Origin: Bosea vestrisii
GTDB lineage: Bacteria > Pseudomonadota > Alphaproteobacteria > Rhizobiales > Beijerinckiaceae
Direction: 5' to 3'
Assembly: GCF_030144325.1 (NCBI RefSeq)
Contig: NZ_CP126307.1
Location: 744,001 to 808,000 of the forward strand
Length of the DNA stretch: 64,000 bases
Notes under the pieces: model-generated
Seen by the model: only the letters and a program-made list of their open reading frames with translations
Database searches by the model: none
What the model was told of the DNA's origin: nothing
Made by a program: the position numbers and the translations under genes
Shown: positions 55,404 through 63,605 of the stretch, one piece after another
How positions within the stretch are numbered: position 1 is the first letter of the stretch
Layout: each line of letters opens with the position of its first letter

Positions 55404-55715
55404 ATGCGCTTTCCATCAGGAAGACAGGAGCTGAGGGCCGCCTTCAGGCGGATCGAAGCTGAGCTCCCACCCCGCTTCGCCCGAGCGATGCGCTGGCTTC
55501 GGCATCGCGATTCGCGTTTGATCAGAATCCCGGCGGGGCTCGCCCTCATCATCGGCGGCGTGTTCTCGTTCCTGCCGATCCTCGGTGTCTGGATGCTTCC
55601 GCTGGGCCTGATGCTGCTGGCAGCCGACGTGCCGCCGCTGCGGCGGCCGATGGCGCGCTTCGCGACCTGGTGCCTTGGTTTGCTTGAACGCTTCAGGCGT
55701 CGACGCTCGGATTGA
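55404..55715 (+). CDS. Small hypothetical membrane protein
   Basis: Product of 103 residues (MRFPSGRQELRAAFRRIEAE). A hydrophobic hairpin at ~40-75 (IPAGLALIIGGVFSFLPILG, VWMLPLGLMLLAADVP) is flanked by Arg-rich segments. It resembles the small two-helix membrane proteins common in Hyphomicrobiales; I do not recognise a function. The preceding gap 55065-55403 (~340 bp) shows nothing else I can name. Confidence 0.7.
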   Translation: MRFPSGRQELRAAFRRIEAELPPRFARAMRWLRHRDSRLIRIPAGLALIIGGVFSFLPILGVWMLPLGLMLLAADVPPLRRPMARFATWCLGLLERFRRRRSD

Positions 55716-55789
55716 ACGCTGGGCCTTCGCGAGGACGTCAAACTGCGGGGTAATCCCGAGAAGCGCCAGATATCAGTGCAGGAAGAATT

Positions 55790-55863
55790 TGGAGGCCTCG
55801 CCCGGAATCGAACCGGGGTGCAAGGATTTGCAGTCCTCTGCGTAACCACTCCGCCACGAGGCC
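55790..55863 (-). tRNA. trnC: tRNA-Cys (anticodon GCA)
   Basis: A 74-nt tRNA on the minus strand. The acceptor is GGCCTCG/CGAGGCC, the anticodon loop CTGCAAA gives GCA, and the T loop is TTCGATT. The 3' CCA is encoded. The gap 55716-56053 holds only this gene and spacer. Confidence 0.97.
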
Positions 55864-56053
55864 ATCCCGGAGCGCCGCTCGAAGCGCGCTCCTCGGCGGG
55901 CGTCTAACCACATGCCGCAGCGCGCCGCAACCGAAACTCTCTCGGCAATGTGAATTGACGCTGGGGCAGACCCGGCGCTCACGATTTTCTCGGGCTCGAT
56001 GCCAGCAAAGGGCTTGCACCCGGTGGGCGCCGCCGCTATACGCCGCCCACCGA

Positions 56054-56128
56054 TCCCGGATAGCTCAGCGGTAGAGCAATCGACTGTTAATCGATTGGTC
56101 GCAGGTTCGAATCCTGCTCCGGGAGCCA
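56054..56128 (+). tRNA. trnN: tRNA-Asn (anticodon GTT)
   Basis: A 75-nt tRNA with acceptor TCCCGGA/TCCGGGA, D arm GCTC-AGCGGTA-GAGC, anticodon loop CTGTTAA (GTT) and T loop TTCGAAT. The 3' CCA is encoded. It diverges from tRNA-Cys. Confidence 0.97.
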
Positions 56129-56216
56129 GCATTTTCGAGGGCTTGAGCGGCGGCCGCTTGGGCCCTTTTTGCTTTCCGGATACAGATTGGCGCAGCGGGA
56201 GGCGCGACAGACAGCG

Positions 56217-56618
56217 ATGCGGCTCTTCGGGCTTGAGCTTTCCCTGCGCCGCTGCGCCGCCCTGATCGGCTGGGGCGCCGTCGCCGTCGTCGTGTTCGCC
56301 ACGCTATCCCCGATCGGTGCTCGTCCCCACCTTGCCCATTTGGGACCGCAGATCGAGCGTTTCGCCGCCTATCTGGTCGCCGCCGCGGCTCTCGCCACCG
56401 CCTACCCGGCGCGCAAGGGCGTGATTCTCCTGTGCATCGTCGCCGGCGCCGCCGGGCTCGAGCTCGCCCAGCATTTCGAGGCGAGCAGGCATGCCCGTGC
56501 CTTGGATGCGCTCGTCAAGATCCTGGGCGGCCTGACCGGTCTCGCAGTCGTAGCCCTGTGCGAGCGCCTCTGGTTGAAGCGAATCGCCGGCCTTGCGCTT
56601 GCCAAGCGGCCGGATTGA
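56217..56618 (+). CDS. VanZ-like membrane protein
   Basis: Protein of 133 residues (MRLFGLELSLRRCAALIGWG) with three to four hydrophobic segments. A VanZ-like pattern appears in VVFATLSPIGARPHLAHLGP, ERFAAYLVAAAALATAYPAR and LELAQHFEASRHARALDALV. VanZ domains are linked to teicoplanin resistance in Gram-positives, but in alphaproteobacteria the role is unknown. The start is the ATG 56217; 16 codons upstream are open but overlap spacer. Confidence 0.75.
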   Translation: MRLFGLELSLRRCAALIGWGAVAVVVFATLSPIGARPHLAHLGPQIERFAAYLVAAAALATAYPARKGVILLCIVAGAAGLELAQHFEASRHARALDALVKILGGLTGLAVVALCERLWLKRIAGLALAKRPD

Positions 56619-56688
56619 GCGACCGGCCGCTTCCCGTTCTGCCGCGCTATGCCACCAGTTGGCTGCACGCCGACGAAGCCGCCCCTGT

Positions 56689-58569
56689 TCAGGCGCTGCG
56701 GCTCATCGGCTCGGGGCGCACGACGCTCAGGCGCGCGGAGCCCTGCTCGCCGCCGATCCTGAAGGTCGAGACCAGGCCGTTGAGGCGCTTGATCTGATCC
56801 GAGAGCGACGTCGCCGAAGCGGCGCTTTCCTCGGCGAGGGCCGCGTTCTGCTGGGTCATTTCGTCCATATGGGCGACGGTCTGGCTCATCTCGTCGATGC
56901 CGTTGGCCTGCTCGGCCGAGGCCGTCGAGATGTCGGAGACCGTCGCCGAGACCCGCTTCGACGCCTCGACGATTCGATCGAGCACTGCACCGGCCTCTCG
57001 GACCAGGCTGACGCCCTGATCGACCTTGGCACCCGATTCGCCGATCAGGGCGGTGATATCCTTGGCGGCCACGCTGGAGCGCTGGGCGAGCGAGCGCACT
57101 TCGGAGGCGACGACCGCGAAGCCCTTGCCGGCATCGCCGGCCCGGGCCGCCTCCACCGCCGCGTTGAGCGCCAGCAGATTGGTCTGGAAGGCGATCTCGT
57201 CGATGACCGAGGTGATGTCGGAGATCTTGCGCGAGGCCTGCTCGATCTGCGTCATCGCCTCGATCGCGCTGCCGACGATCGTGCCGCCCTGCACCGCGAT
57301 CTGCGTCGCTTCGCTGGCGAGCGCCGCAGCCTGGCGCGAGGAATTCGCCGACGCCTTGACCGAGGCTGCCAGCTCCTCGGTCGTCGCCGCCGTCTCCTCG
57401 AGCGAGGAAGCCTGCTCTTCGGTGCGCTTCGACAGGTCGTCGGCGCCCATATTGATCTCGCGCGCCGAGGTACCGACCTCCGAAGCCGTGGTCTGGATTG
57501 TCCTGACCGTCTCGGCCAGGCGGTTGACGGCGCGGTTGAAGTCGTCGCGCAGCTTCTGGTAATCGGCCGCGACCTGATCGCCGATGCGATAGGTCAGGTC
57601 GCCCTGCGCCAGCAGGTCGAGCCCGTTGGCGAGCAAAGTGACGACCTGCTGCTGCTCCTTCGCGAGTTTTTCGCGCTCGATCTCGGCGCGGCGCCGTTCC
57701 GTTTCGTTCTTCTCGCGCTCGGCGGCGGTCATACGCTCCTGCTCGCTCGCCTGTGCCTCGAGGCGCTTCATCTCGAGCCCGTTCTCCTTGAAGACGAGCA
57801 CGGTCTTGGCCATCAGCCCGACCTCGTCCCCGCGCCGGCTGCCCTCGACAGCGGCATCGAAATCGCCGCCTGCGAGCTTGTCCATGGCGCCGCGCAGGCG
57901 CGCCAGCGGGCCGGTAATGGTCTTCGCCGACATCAGCAGCGCGAGCCCGATACCGAGCAGGATGCCGGCGAGGCTTAGACCCAGCATCAATTTGGTGATG
58001 AAGGCGATCTCGCTCCTCATCATGCTGGACTGGGTGTCGACCTCTTTCAGTACGGCGCCGCTGACTGTCACCACTGCCTCCGCCAACTCGGCGGTCTTGG
58101 CATCGGCCCTGTCCATGATCGCCAGTGCCTTGGCGTTCTCGTCGCGAGCTCCCAGAGCAATCGCCTCGTCGAGCGAACTCTTGATCTCCTGCACGCCGGC
58201 GAGCAGCCGGTCGAAGTCTGCCTTGAGATGCGGCTCCTTGGCGGCGGCCGCTGCCAATTGCGCCGTCGCTCGCTGATAGGAGCCGTTCATCTGGGAAACG
58301 CCGTCCTCCTGCCCCTTCGAACCAGCGGGGTAGGCGATGACTTTATAGGCTTGCGCCAGCATATCGTTGACTCGCCGGGCCGCCCGGCCGGTCTCGAACA
58401 GCGCGGGCGGCGCCGTATCGAGCATCTCGCTGTAGAGCGCTTCGGCGCGGGCGAGTTCCCGGTTGATGAAGAATGAGGCCGCCAGGCCGATCAGGCCGAC
58501 GAGGGTGACGGCCCCGGCGATCTTCGCGCCGATTCGGGTATTGCTCAAACTGAACGAGGAGAACACCAT
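56689..58569 (-). CDS. Methyl-accepting chemotaxis protein
   Basis: Chemoreceptor of ~626 residues from MVFSSFSLSNTRIGAKIAGA (58569); 50 codons upstream are open but AT-rich and unlikely. There is a membrane helix, a periplasmic four-helix-bundle-like sensor (~40-190), a second membrane helix, a HAMP domain and a HAMP-like stretch. The signalling domain has the hairpin IDEIAFQTNLLALNAAVEAA and the GKGFAVVASEV tip. No che genes are adjacent. It is distinct from the receptor at 23408, and its ligand is unknown. Confidence 0.92.
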   Translation of the reverse strand: MVFSSFSLSNTRIGAKIAGAVTLVGLIGLAASFFINRELARAEALYSEMLDTAPPALFETGRAARRVNDMLAQAYKVIAYPAGSKGQEDGVSQMNGSYQRATAQLAAAAAKEPHLKADFDRLLAGVQEIKSSLDEAIALGARDENAKALAIMDRADAKTAELAEAVVTVSGAVLKEVDTQSSMMRSEIAFITKLMLGLSLAGILLGIGLALLMSAKTITGPLARLRGAMDKLAGGDFDAAVEGSRRGDEVGLMAKTVLVFKENGLEMKRLEAQASEQERMTAAEREKNETERRRAEIEREKLAKEQQQVVTLLANGLDLLAQGDLTYRIGDQVAADYQKLRDDFNRAVNRLAETVRTIQTTASEVGTSAREINMGADDLSKRTEEQASSLEETAATTEELAASVKASANSSRQAAALASEATQIAVQGGTIVGSAIEAMTQIEQASRKISDITSVIDEIAFQTNLLALNAAVEAARAGDAGKGFAVVASEVRSLAQRSSVAAKDITALIGESGAKVDQGVSLVREAGAVLDRIVEASKRVSATVSDISTASAEQANGIDEMSQTVAHMDEMTQQNAALAEESAASATSLSDQIKRLNGLVSTFRIGGEQGSARLSVVRPEPMSRSA

Positions 58570-58631
58570 GACTGTCAGCCCCATGAATGATGGCTGAATC
58601 GTAGTCATCACAAAGTAAACAAAAATAAAAT

Positions 58632-58686
58632 TGTCAAAATTTAATATAAAATCCCGCCATGCATGCAGTGTTATCCGTGGCGGGAT
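58632..58686 (-). promoter_or_regulatory. AT-rich region upstream of the chemoreceptor, with -35-like box and hairpin
   Basis: The minus strand carries TTGACA (58632-58637) in very AT-rich DNA, with no clear -10. Just upstream is a 9-bp stem ATCCCGCCA/TGGCGGGAT followed by TTTTATATT, which looks like a terminator for minus-strand transcripts entering from ~58700. Both roles are provisional. The gap 58570-59334 (765 bp) holds this, an inverted repeat at 58812-58878, and no convincing gene. Confidence 0.35.
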
Positions 58687-58811
58687 CGATATGAGCTTAT
58701 GAAGCTTCGCTGCTGTCACAGCGAAAACTTACAAACAACCACTTCACAAACCAGAATGACTGGCGATCAGCGGGAGGGACGGGGCGCCAGTCAAACATAA
58801 GGTACTTCGCT

Positions 58812-58878
58812 GGTAATCTGGAGCCACACCCGTCTCGTGCGTCGCCCACGCCGTAGAGGGGCGTAGCTCCAGATTACC
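58812..58878. repeat. Inverted repeat in a gene-poor gap
   Basis: Perfect 13-bp arms GGTAATCTGGAGC (58812-58824) and GCTCCAGATTACC (58866-58878) enclose 41 nt. There is no transposase or known terminator context. It may be an operator, a structured RNA or the relic of a small mobile element. Confidence 0.65.
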
Positions 58879-59334
58879 GAATTAAGAATCGTGGAAAGCG
58901 TGCGGCTGCGATATCCGGAAAGCGAAACCCGATATCTTTTTCTATATCGGGGCCGCCGTGTCATGGCGGGAAAGCTACATTGATAGCGGCTCGAAACGAG
59001 CGGTAAGCCGAAGCGAAAGATTGCGACGAGGGCGCCGGTCCGCCTTTTCAGTCGCGGCGCGTCAATAAGAGCGCGGCCCGCCGCCAATGCATCATGTGAT
59101 TCGGCTTCTGCCACGGCCAAAAGTCCCGACAGCGTGCCGCAACGTAACGAAATCCCACTGAGAGCGCGGCTGCCCAGCTCTATAAAGAGAATAAATTTCT
59201 CTTGGTCGGCCGATGACCAGCTAAAATCTCCGCTCGCCCCGATATCGCCATGTTCGACCCCTGATACGCCTAAAGTCGTTCGCCCCGACATTTGGCCCGT
59301 ACACGCCGTACGGCATGGAAGCAGTGAAGGTTGC

Positions 59335-60341
59335 ATGACGCAGCGGGCGGGCGGGCACTACCAAGGCGACGACGAGCACAATGACTTGCTGGCGCGTCAT
59401 AATCTGTTCGAAACCGACAATGCAGTCGCCGCTTGCCGGCAGACTTTCCTGTTCGAGCGCCAGGATTTTCTGGAGCCGCTCGATCGGGACGAACCCTTTC
59501 GCATGTCGATCAATTCCGTTCTCCTCGACGATGTTCGGATCAGCGCCGTGAAGACCAGCGGCCATCGTGTCCGCCTGGTCGAGGATGAGAACGTCACCCT
59601 GCTGCTGCCCTGGACCGGAACGATCCGGACCGACGACATCGGCCGCCAGATCGAGGCCCGCACCGATTCGATGCTGGTACCGACGCCGGGACCGCGCACG
59701 ACCGTCTGCGAAGCGGGCTATCTCGGCCTGGTGGTCCAGCTCCCGCTGACGCGGCTGCGCAGCGCGGCCGCGCTGAATCCGGACGACCGCTGGCGCCCGG
59801 ACGGCCAGGCGCCGGGGTTGATGAGTATCACGGCCGGCGAAGGCGCGGCGCTCGGGCGCTATCTGCGCCATCTCGCTTCCGAGCTCGACCAGTCCGACAC
59901 GTTGCTCCCCGCACGGGGCACCGCCAATGCTGCGGCGGCGATGCTGACCGAACTGCTCGGCGCCGCCTGGCAGGCGGCGGTGGCGGGCACGGAACCCCAC
60001 GTTCGGTCGGCCGGCATGCTCCAGGTCCGGCTCGCCGAAGAGATCATGCGCGCAAGATCGAGCGACGCGCTCTCGATCACGGCGCTCGCCGCCAGGGTCG
60101 GCGTCAGCACCCGATCGCTGCAGCTCGCCTTCCGCCAGTATCGCGGGACCGGGCCACGCCAGATCCTCGAGGAGATCCGCCTCGACGCAGCCCATGCCCG
60201 GTTGCTCTCGGCCGCTCCGGGCGACAGCGTCACCCGGATCGCGCTCGACTGCGGCGTTACCATCTCGGCCGGTTCGCCATGCGCTATCGCGCCCGTTTCG
60301 GCGAATCGCCGCAAACGACGTTGCGTCGCTGCCAGATCTAG
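59335..60341 (+). CDS. AraC-family regulator, apparent frameshift
   Basis: Regulator with an N-terminal AraC-binding-like domain (MSINSVLLDDVRISAVKTSG, NVTLLLPWTGTIRTDDIGRQ) and a C-terminal AraC HTH (DALSITALAARVGVSTRSLQ, LAFRQYRGTGPRQILEEIRL). The frame breaks after IALDCGVT: one C seems missing at 60260-60261. Adding it gives GVTHLGRFAMRYRARFGESP, the canonical second HTH helix, and a 335-residue protein ending at 60341. The start is the ATG 59335. Its target is unknown. Confidence 0.8.
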
Positions 60342-60503
60342 GCATCTCCGCCAGCGGTGCGCTTTCGCTGACAGCTTCTGTCAGCACTCTCTGTCGTGAC
60401 CTGTCGTGACCTGTCCCAGGGCCACGATCACGCCACTATCGCGCCTAGCTTGACCCGTCCCCGAACGGCGCCGCGACACGCGCCCGTAGCTGGAGACCAA
60501 TGC

Positions 60504-61682
60504 ATGCTAGCCCGTTCCGCGCCCGTAATGCCGTTGCTGCTGATTCTTGCCGGCCCTGCCCTTGCCCAGACCGCAACGACCACGGCTGCTCCGGTAGCCT
60601 CGGAGCCAACTGCGGCAAGCAAGTTGCCCGACGCCTGCCGGCTGCTGCCGCAGGCCGACCTTGAGGCGCTCTTCCCCGGGCGCCCGATCGCGGCCAAGGG
60701 CCCGACGCTGAGCCCGATCAGCCGCGGCCCGCAATATGCCGAGAGCTGCATGTACTCGGTGAAACTGCCGAGCCCGACCTCGAAGATGGACCATGCCCGC
60801 TTCGCCTCGGTCACGGTGATCCGCTGGGACGGCATCGCCAAGGGCCGCGAGACACCCAGCCAGGCCTTCGCCTCGATCAAGACGACACGGGAGAAGGTTG
60901 CGAGCGATCCCAAGCTCGCGCTCAAGCTCGAAGCGCTCTCCGGCATCGGCGACGAGGCCTTCCAGGAGACCAATTCGTCGAGCGTCGTGGTCCGCGCCCG
61001 CAAGGACGACCTGATCTACTCCGTCTCGCTCGATCTCTATTCCGAGCAGACCACGCTGAACGCGCTCGCTCTGGCGAAGCAAGCGGCTGCACGCTGGCAG
61101 GGCGGAACCGGCATGGTCGATGCGCCGGCGCAGCTGGCGACGAACAGCGCCGTGACCGTTCCGCAGGACACCCGCACCTCCTCCGTCGCGCCGGCCGCGC
61201 AATGGCCCGACGCCTGCACCCTGCTGACGCCGGCCGAGGTCAAGGCCGCCTTCCCCGACATGACTGTGAGTGAGCCGCGCAAGCTGATGGGCAAGATCAC
61301 CCATGAGAGCCGCGAGAACCGGGTCGAGGCCCTGCCGAACCCGATCGGCTGCCAGTTCGACGCCAAGCGCACGATCGAGAAGGACGGCAAGCGCACCGTC
61401 GAACTCAACCAGATCCAGGTCAGCGTCCGCAACGTCGCCGCCACCGAGGATCTGTCGAAGCGCTGGTTCCAGAGCGCGATCAAGGTCTCCGAAGCCAAGA
61501 CGCCGGTCGAAGGCCTCGGCGACGAGGCGGCGCTCGACATCATGAACCGCATCCATATCCGCAAGGCCCTGACGACGGTCGACGTCCGCGTCTCCGGCGG
61601 CGAGCGCGACCAGGTCTTGCACGATCAGGCGAAGGCGCGCGTCGGCGAGTTGGCGAAGATTGTGGCGGCGCGGCTGAAATAG
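60504..61682 (+). CDS. Secreted protein with two copies of an unknown domain
   Basis: Product of 392 residues from the ATG 60504, with a signal peptide (MLARSAPVMPLLLILAGPAL, cleaved near AQT). Two similar ~160-residue units follow. Each begins with a DAC motif (LPDACRLLPQADLEALFPGR; WPDACTLLTPAEVKAAFPDM) and carries a second Cys further on (AESCMYSV; PIGCQFDA). Each ends in a GxGDEA segment (GIGDEAFQ; GLGDEAAL), so a disulfide per unit is likely. I recognise no family function. It is probably periplasmic or secreted. Confidence 0.78.
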   Translation: MLARSAPVMPLLLILAGPALAQTATTTAAPVASEPTAASKLPDACRLLPQADLEALFPGRPIAAKGPTLSPISRGPQYAESCMYSVKLPSPTSKMDHARFASVTVIRWDGIAKGRETPSQAFASIKTTREKVASDPKLALKLEALSGIGDEAFQETNSSSVVVRARKDDLIYSVSLDLYSEQTTLNALALAKQAAARWQGGTGMVDAPAQLATNSAVTVPQDTRTSSVAPAAQWPDACTLLTPAEVKAAFPDMTVSEPRKLMGKITHESRENRVEALPNPIGCQFDAKRTIEKDGKRTVELNQIQVSVRNVAATEDLSKRWFQSAIKVSEAKTPVEGLGDEAALDIMNRIHIRKALTTVDVRVSGGERDQVLHDQAKARVGELAKIVAARLK

Positions 61683-61690
61683 TGAGGCGC

Positions 61691-61853
61691 CTCCCTTCCC
61701 CCTTGTGGGGAAGGGTTGGGGATGGGGGTGGTGCCGCTTGGCGATCGTCTCCAAAACGGGCTTGGCAGCAGCGACAGCGCCATCATGCTCTTGCCGATCG
61801 CTCCGGCTTTGCGACCCCCACCCCTGCCCCTCCACCCAAGGGGGAGGGGTTCG
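61691..61853. repeat. Degenerate inverted intergenic repeat
   Basis: The left arm CTTGTGGGGAAGGGTTGGGGATGGG and the right arm CCCCCACCCCTGCCCCTCCACCC are imperfect reverse complements around ~90 nt. This type of GC-rich palindrome is frequent between alphaproteobacterial genes. It lies between the duplicated-domain gene and tenA. Confidence 0.7.
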
Positions 61854-61922
61854 CGCGTATGAGCCTGTTTTTGCGGAGTGATCCTGCTAGGGAGAGGCCG
61901 ATCAGCGAAAGGCCTCGACCTC

Positions 61923-62567
61923 ATGACCGCGCGCTTTACCGAGACTCTCCGGCAGGCCAGCCAGCCCGGCTGGTCGCAATCCGTCGGCCACCGCTTCGTC
62001 CACGAATTGCTGGGCGGCACAGTGTCAGACGCGGTCATGGCCCGCTACCTGATTCAGGACCATCGCTTCCTTGACAGCTTCCTGACCTTGCTGGGCGCTG
62101 CGCTCGCCGGCGCCGACAGCTTCGAGGCCCGCATCCGCTTCGGCCGCTTCATCGGCATGGTCAGCGGTGAGGAGAACACCTATTTCCTGCGCTCCTTCGC
62201 CGCCCTCGGCGTCAGCGAGCAGGAGCGCGCCGAGCAGCCCGACACGAAGGCCACCGCCGGCTTCAAGGCGATCATGCGCGAAGCGGCCGCGACGCGCTCC
62301 TATGCCGCCGCCCTTTCCGTGCTGGTCGTGGCCGAGTGGCTCTATCTCGACTGGGCGCAGACCGCGTCGCAGCCTCTGCCGGCGAACTTCGTCCACGCCG
62401 AATGGGTCACCCTGCACGACAACCCCGATTTCCGCGACTTCGTCGGCTTCCTGCGGTCGGAACTCGACCGCGTCGGCCCGGGCGAAGCCGAGACCAGCCG
62501 GGACTTCTTCCTGCGTACCGTCGCGCTGGAGAAGGCCTTCTTCGACTCGGCCTATGACGAAGCCTGA
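61923..62567 (+). CDS. tenA: TenA-family thiaminase II-like protein
   Basis: TenA-fold all-helical protein of 214 residues starting MTARFTETLRQASQPGWSQS (ATG 61923). Landmarks are FVHELLGGTVSDAVMARYLI, QDHRFLDSFLTLLGAALAGA and VVAEWLYLDWAQTASQPLPA. No cysteine is seen at the classic TenA active-site position, so it fits the TenA_E subclass. The family hydrolyses aminopyrimidine precursors to salvage the HMP moiety of thiamin. The thiamin riboswitch and thiX/thiY-like genes directly downstream support this role. Confidence 0.88.
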   Translation: MTARFTETLRQASQPGWSQSVGHRFVHELLGGTVSDAVMARYLIQDHRFLDSFLTLLGAALAGADSFEARIRFGRFIGMVSGEENTYFLRSFAALGVSEQERAEQPDTKATAGFKAIMREAAATRSYAAALSVLVVAEWLYLDWAQTASQPLPANFVHAEWVTLHDNPDFRDFVGFLRSELDRVGPGEAETSRDFFLRTVALEKAFFDSAYDEA

Positions 62568-62628
62568 GCCGCGCGCCGTGGCCTGAGGCAGGCGTGACAG
62601 GCGCAAGCCTTTCTGCCACAAGCACAAT

Positions 62629-62711
62629 CGAGAGACGGGGGCGTTCGCCGCAAGGCGAGCTGAGAAGCACCCTTCGAACCTGAACCAGATCATGCTGGCG
62701 GAGGGAGTCGC
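62629..62711 (+). promoter_or_regulatory. TPP riboswitch (THI element)
   Basis: The THI-box core is visible: GACGGGGGCG, then GCTGAGA (62659-62665), then ACCCTTCGAACCTGAACC (62669-62686) and GATCATGCTGGCGGAGGGAG. This matches the conserved TPP-sensing aptamer. It precedes the permease gene and probably controls its translation or transcription when thiamin pyrophosphate is high. Confidence 0.93.
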
Positions 62712-62818
62712 TCGGGGCAGCCTCGCCAGCGTTTCCCCGTGCCCGCCTTCCACCGGAAAGGCGAGCCTTGACGACGCAGGACGCGACAGAGCGGATTTCG
62801 GCTTCCGCGAGGCCTATG

Positions 62819-63562
62819 ATGGCCCCGCTCGCTGCTGCGCTGCGCACGATTCTCGTCCTGCTCCTGGCCTGGCAGGCCGCAATCTGGCTGTTTGCGCCCC
62901 CGCGCTACATCCTGCCCTCGCCGCTCGACGTCGCCGCCGCCTTCCAGCGCCAGCCCGGCTTCCTCTTCGGCCACAGCCTGACCACCATGGCCGAGATCGT
63001 GCTCGGCTTCGTGCTCGGCTCAGCTTTCGGCGCGCTGACGGCGCTCGCGATCGTGGCGCTGCCGCGGCTCGGACGCCTGCTCTGGCCGGTGCTGCTCGTG
63101 CTTCAATCCTTCCCGGTCTTCGTCATCGCACCGCTCTTGGTCGTCTGGTTCGGCTTCGGCATGGGCTCGAAGGTGATCATGGCGACGATCATCATCTTCT
63201 TCCCCGTCGCCTCCGCCTTTACCGACGGCCTGCGCCGGACCGATCCCGAATTGATCGACGCCACCGCGCTGACCTCAGCGACGCATTGGCAGACGCTCCG
63301 CCATGTCCGCCTGCCTTTGGCCATGCCGAGCCTCCTCACGGGTCTGCGGGTCGCGGCTCCGCTCGCGCCGCTCGGCGCCGTGATCGGCGAATGGGTCGGC
63401 TCCTCCGCCGGGCTCGGCTTCGTCATGGTCCAGGCCAATGCTCGCATGCAGACCGACACGGTCTTCGCCGCGATGACGGTGCTCGCCGTGCTCAGCCTCG
63501 TCCTGCGCCATCTCGTCGACGCACTCGGCCCGCGCCTCATTCCCTGGGCGAGCGAGCAATGA
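62819..63562 (+). CDS. thiX: ABC transporter permease, thiamin-precursor type (ThiX-like)
   Basis: Inner-membrane permease of the BPD_transp_1 family, 247 residues from the ATG 62819 with GAGG close upstream; an in-frame TTG at 62768 is an alternative start. About six hydrophobic helices are visible. The EAA-type loop that contacts the ATPase is DPELIDATALTSATHWQTLR with HVRLPLAMPSLLTG. It lies between the TPP riboswitch and a ThiY-like binding protein. The ATPase gene is not in the window. Confidence 0.85.
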   Translation: MAPLAAALRTILVLLLAWQAAIWLFAPPRYILPSPLDVAAAFQRQPGFLFGHSLTTMAEIVLGFVLGSAFGALTALAIVALPRLGRLLWPVLLVLQSFPVFVIAPLLVVWFGFGMGSKVIMATIIIFFPVASAFTDGLRRTDPELIDATALTSATHWQTLRHVRLPLAMPSLLTGLRVAAPLAPLGAVIGEWVGSSAGLGFVMVQANARMQTDTVFAAMTVLAVLSLVLRHLVDALGPRLIPWASEQ

Positions 63563-63605
63563 CGCCGCCCCGCTTCAAGCCGATCACGCAGAAGGACTTC
63601 GCCTT

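Noticed and set aside
58791..59336. 181-codon minus-strand frame in the gene-poor gap
   Set aside because: It crosses an inverted repeat, has an Arg/Ser-rich shadow-like composition and no ribosome-binding site I trust. Left as a gap.
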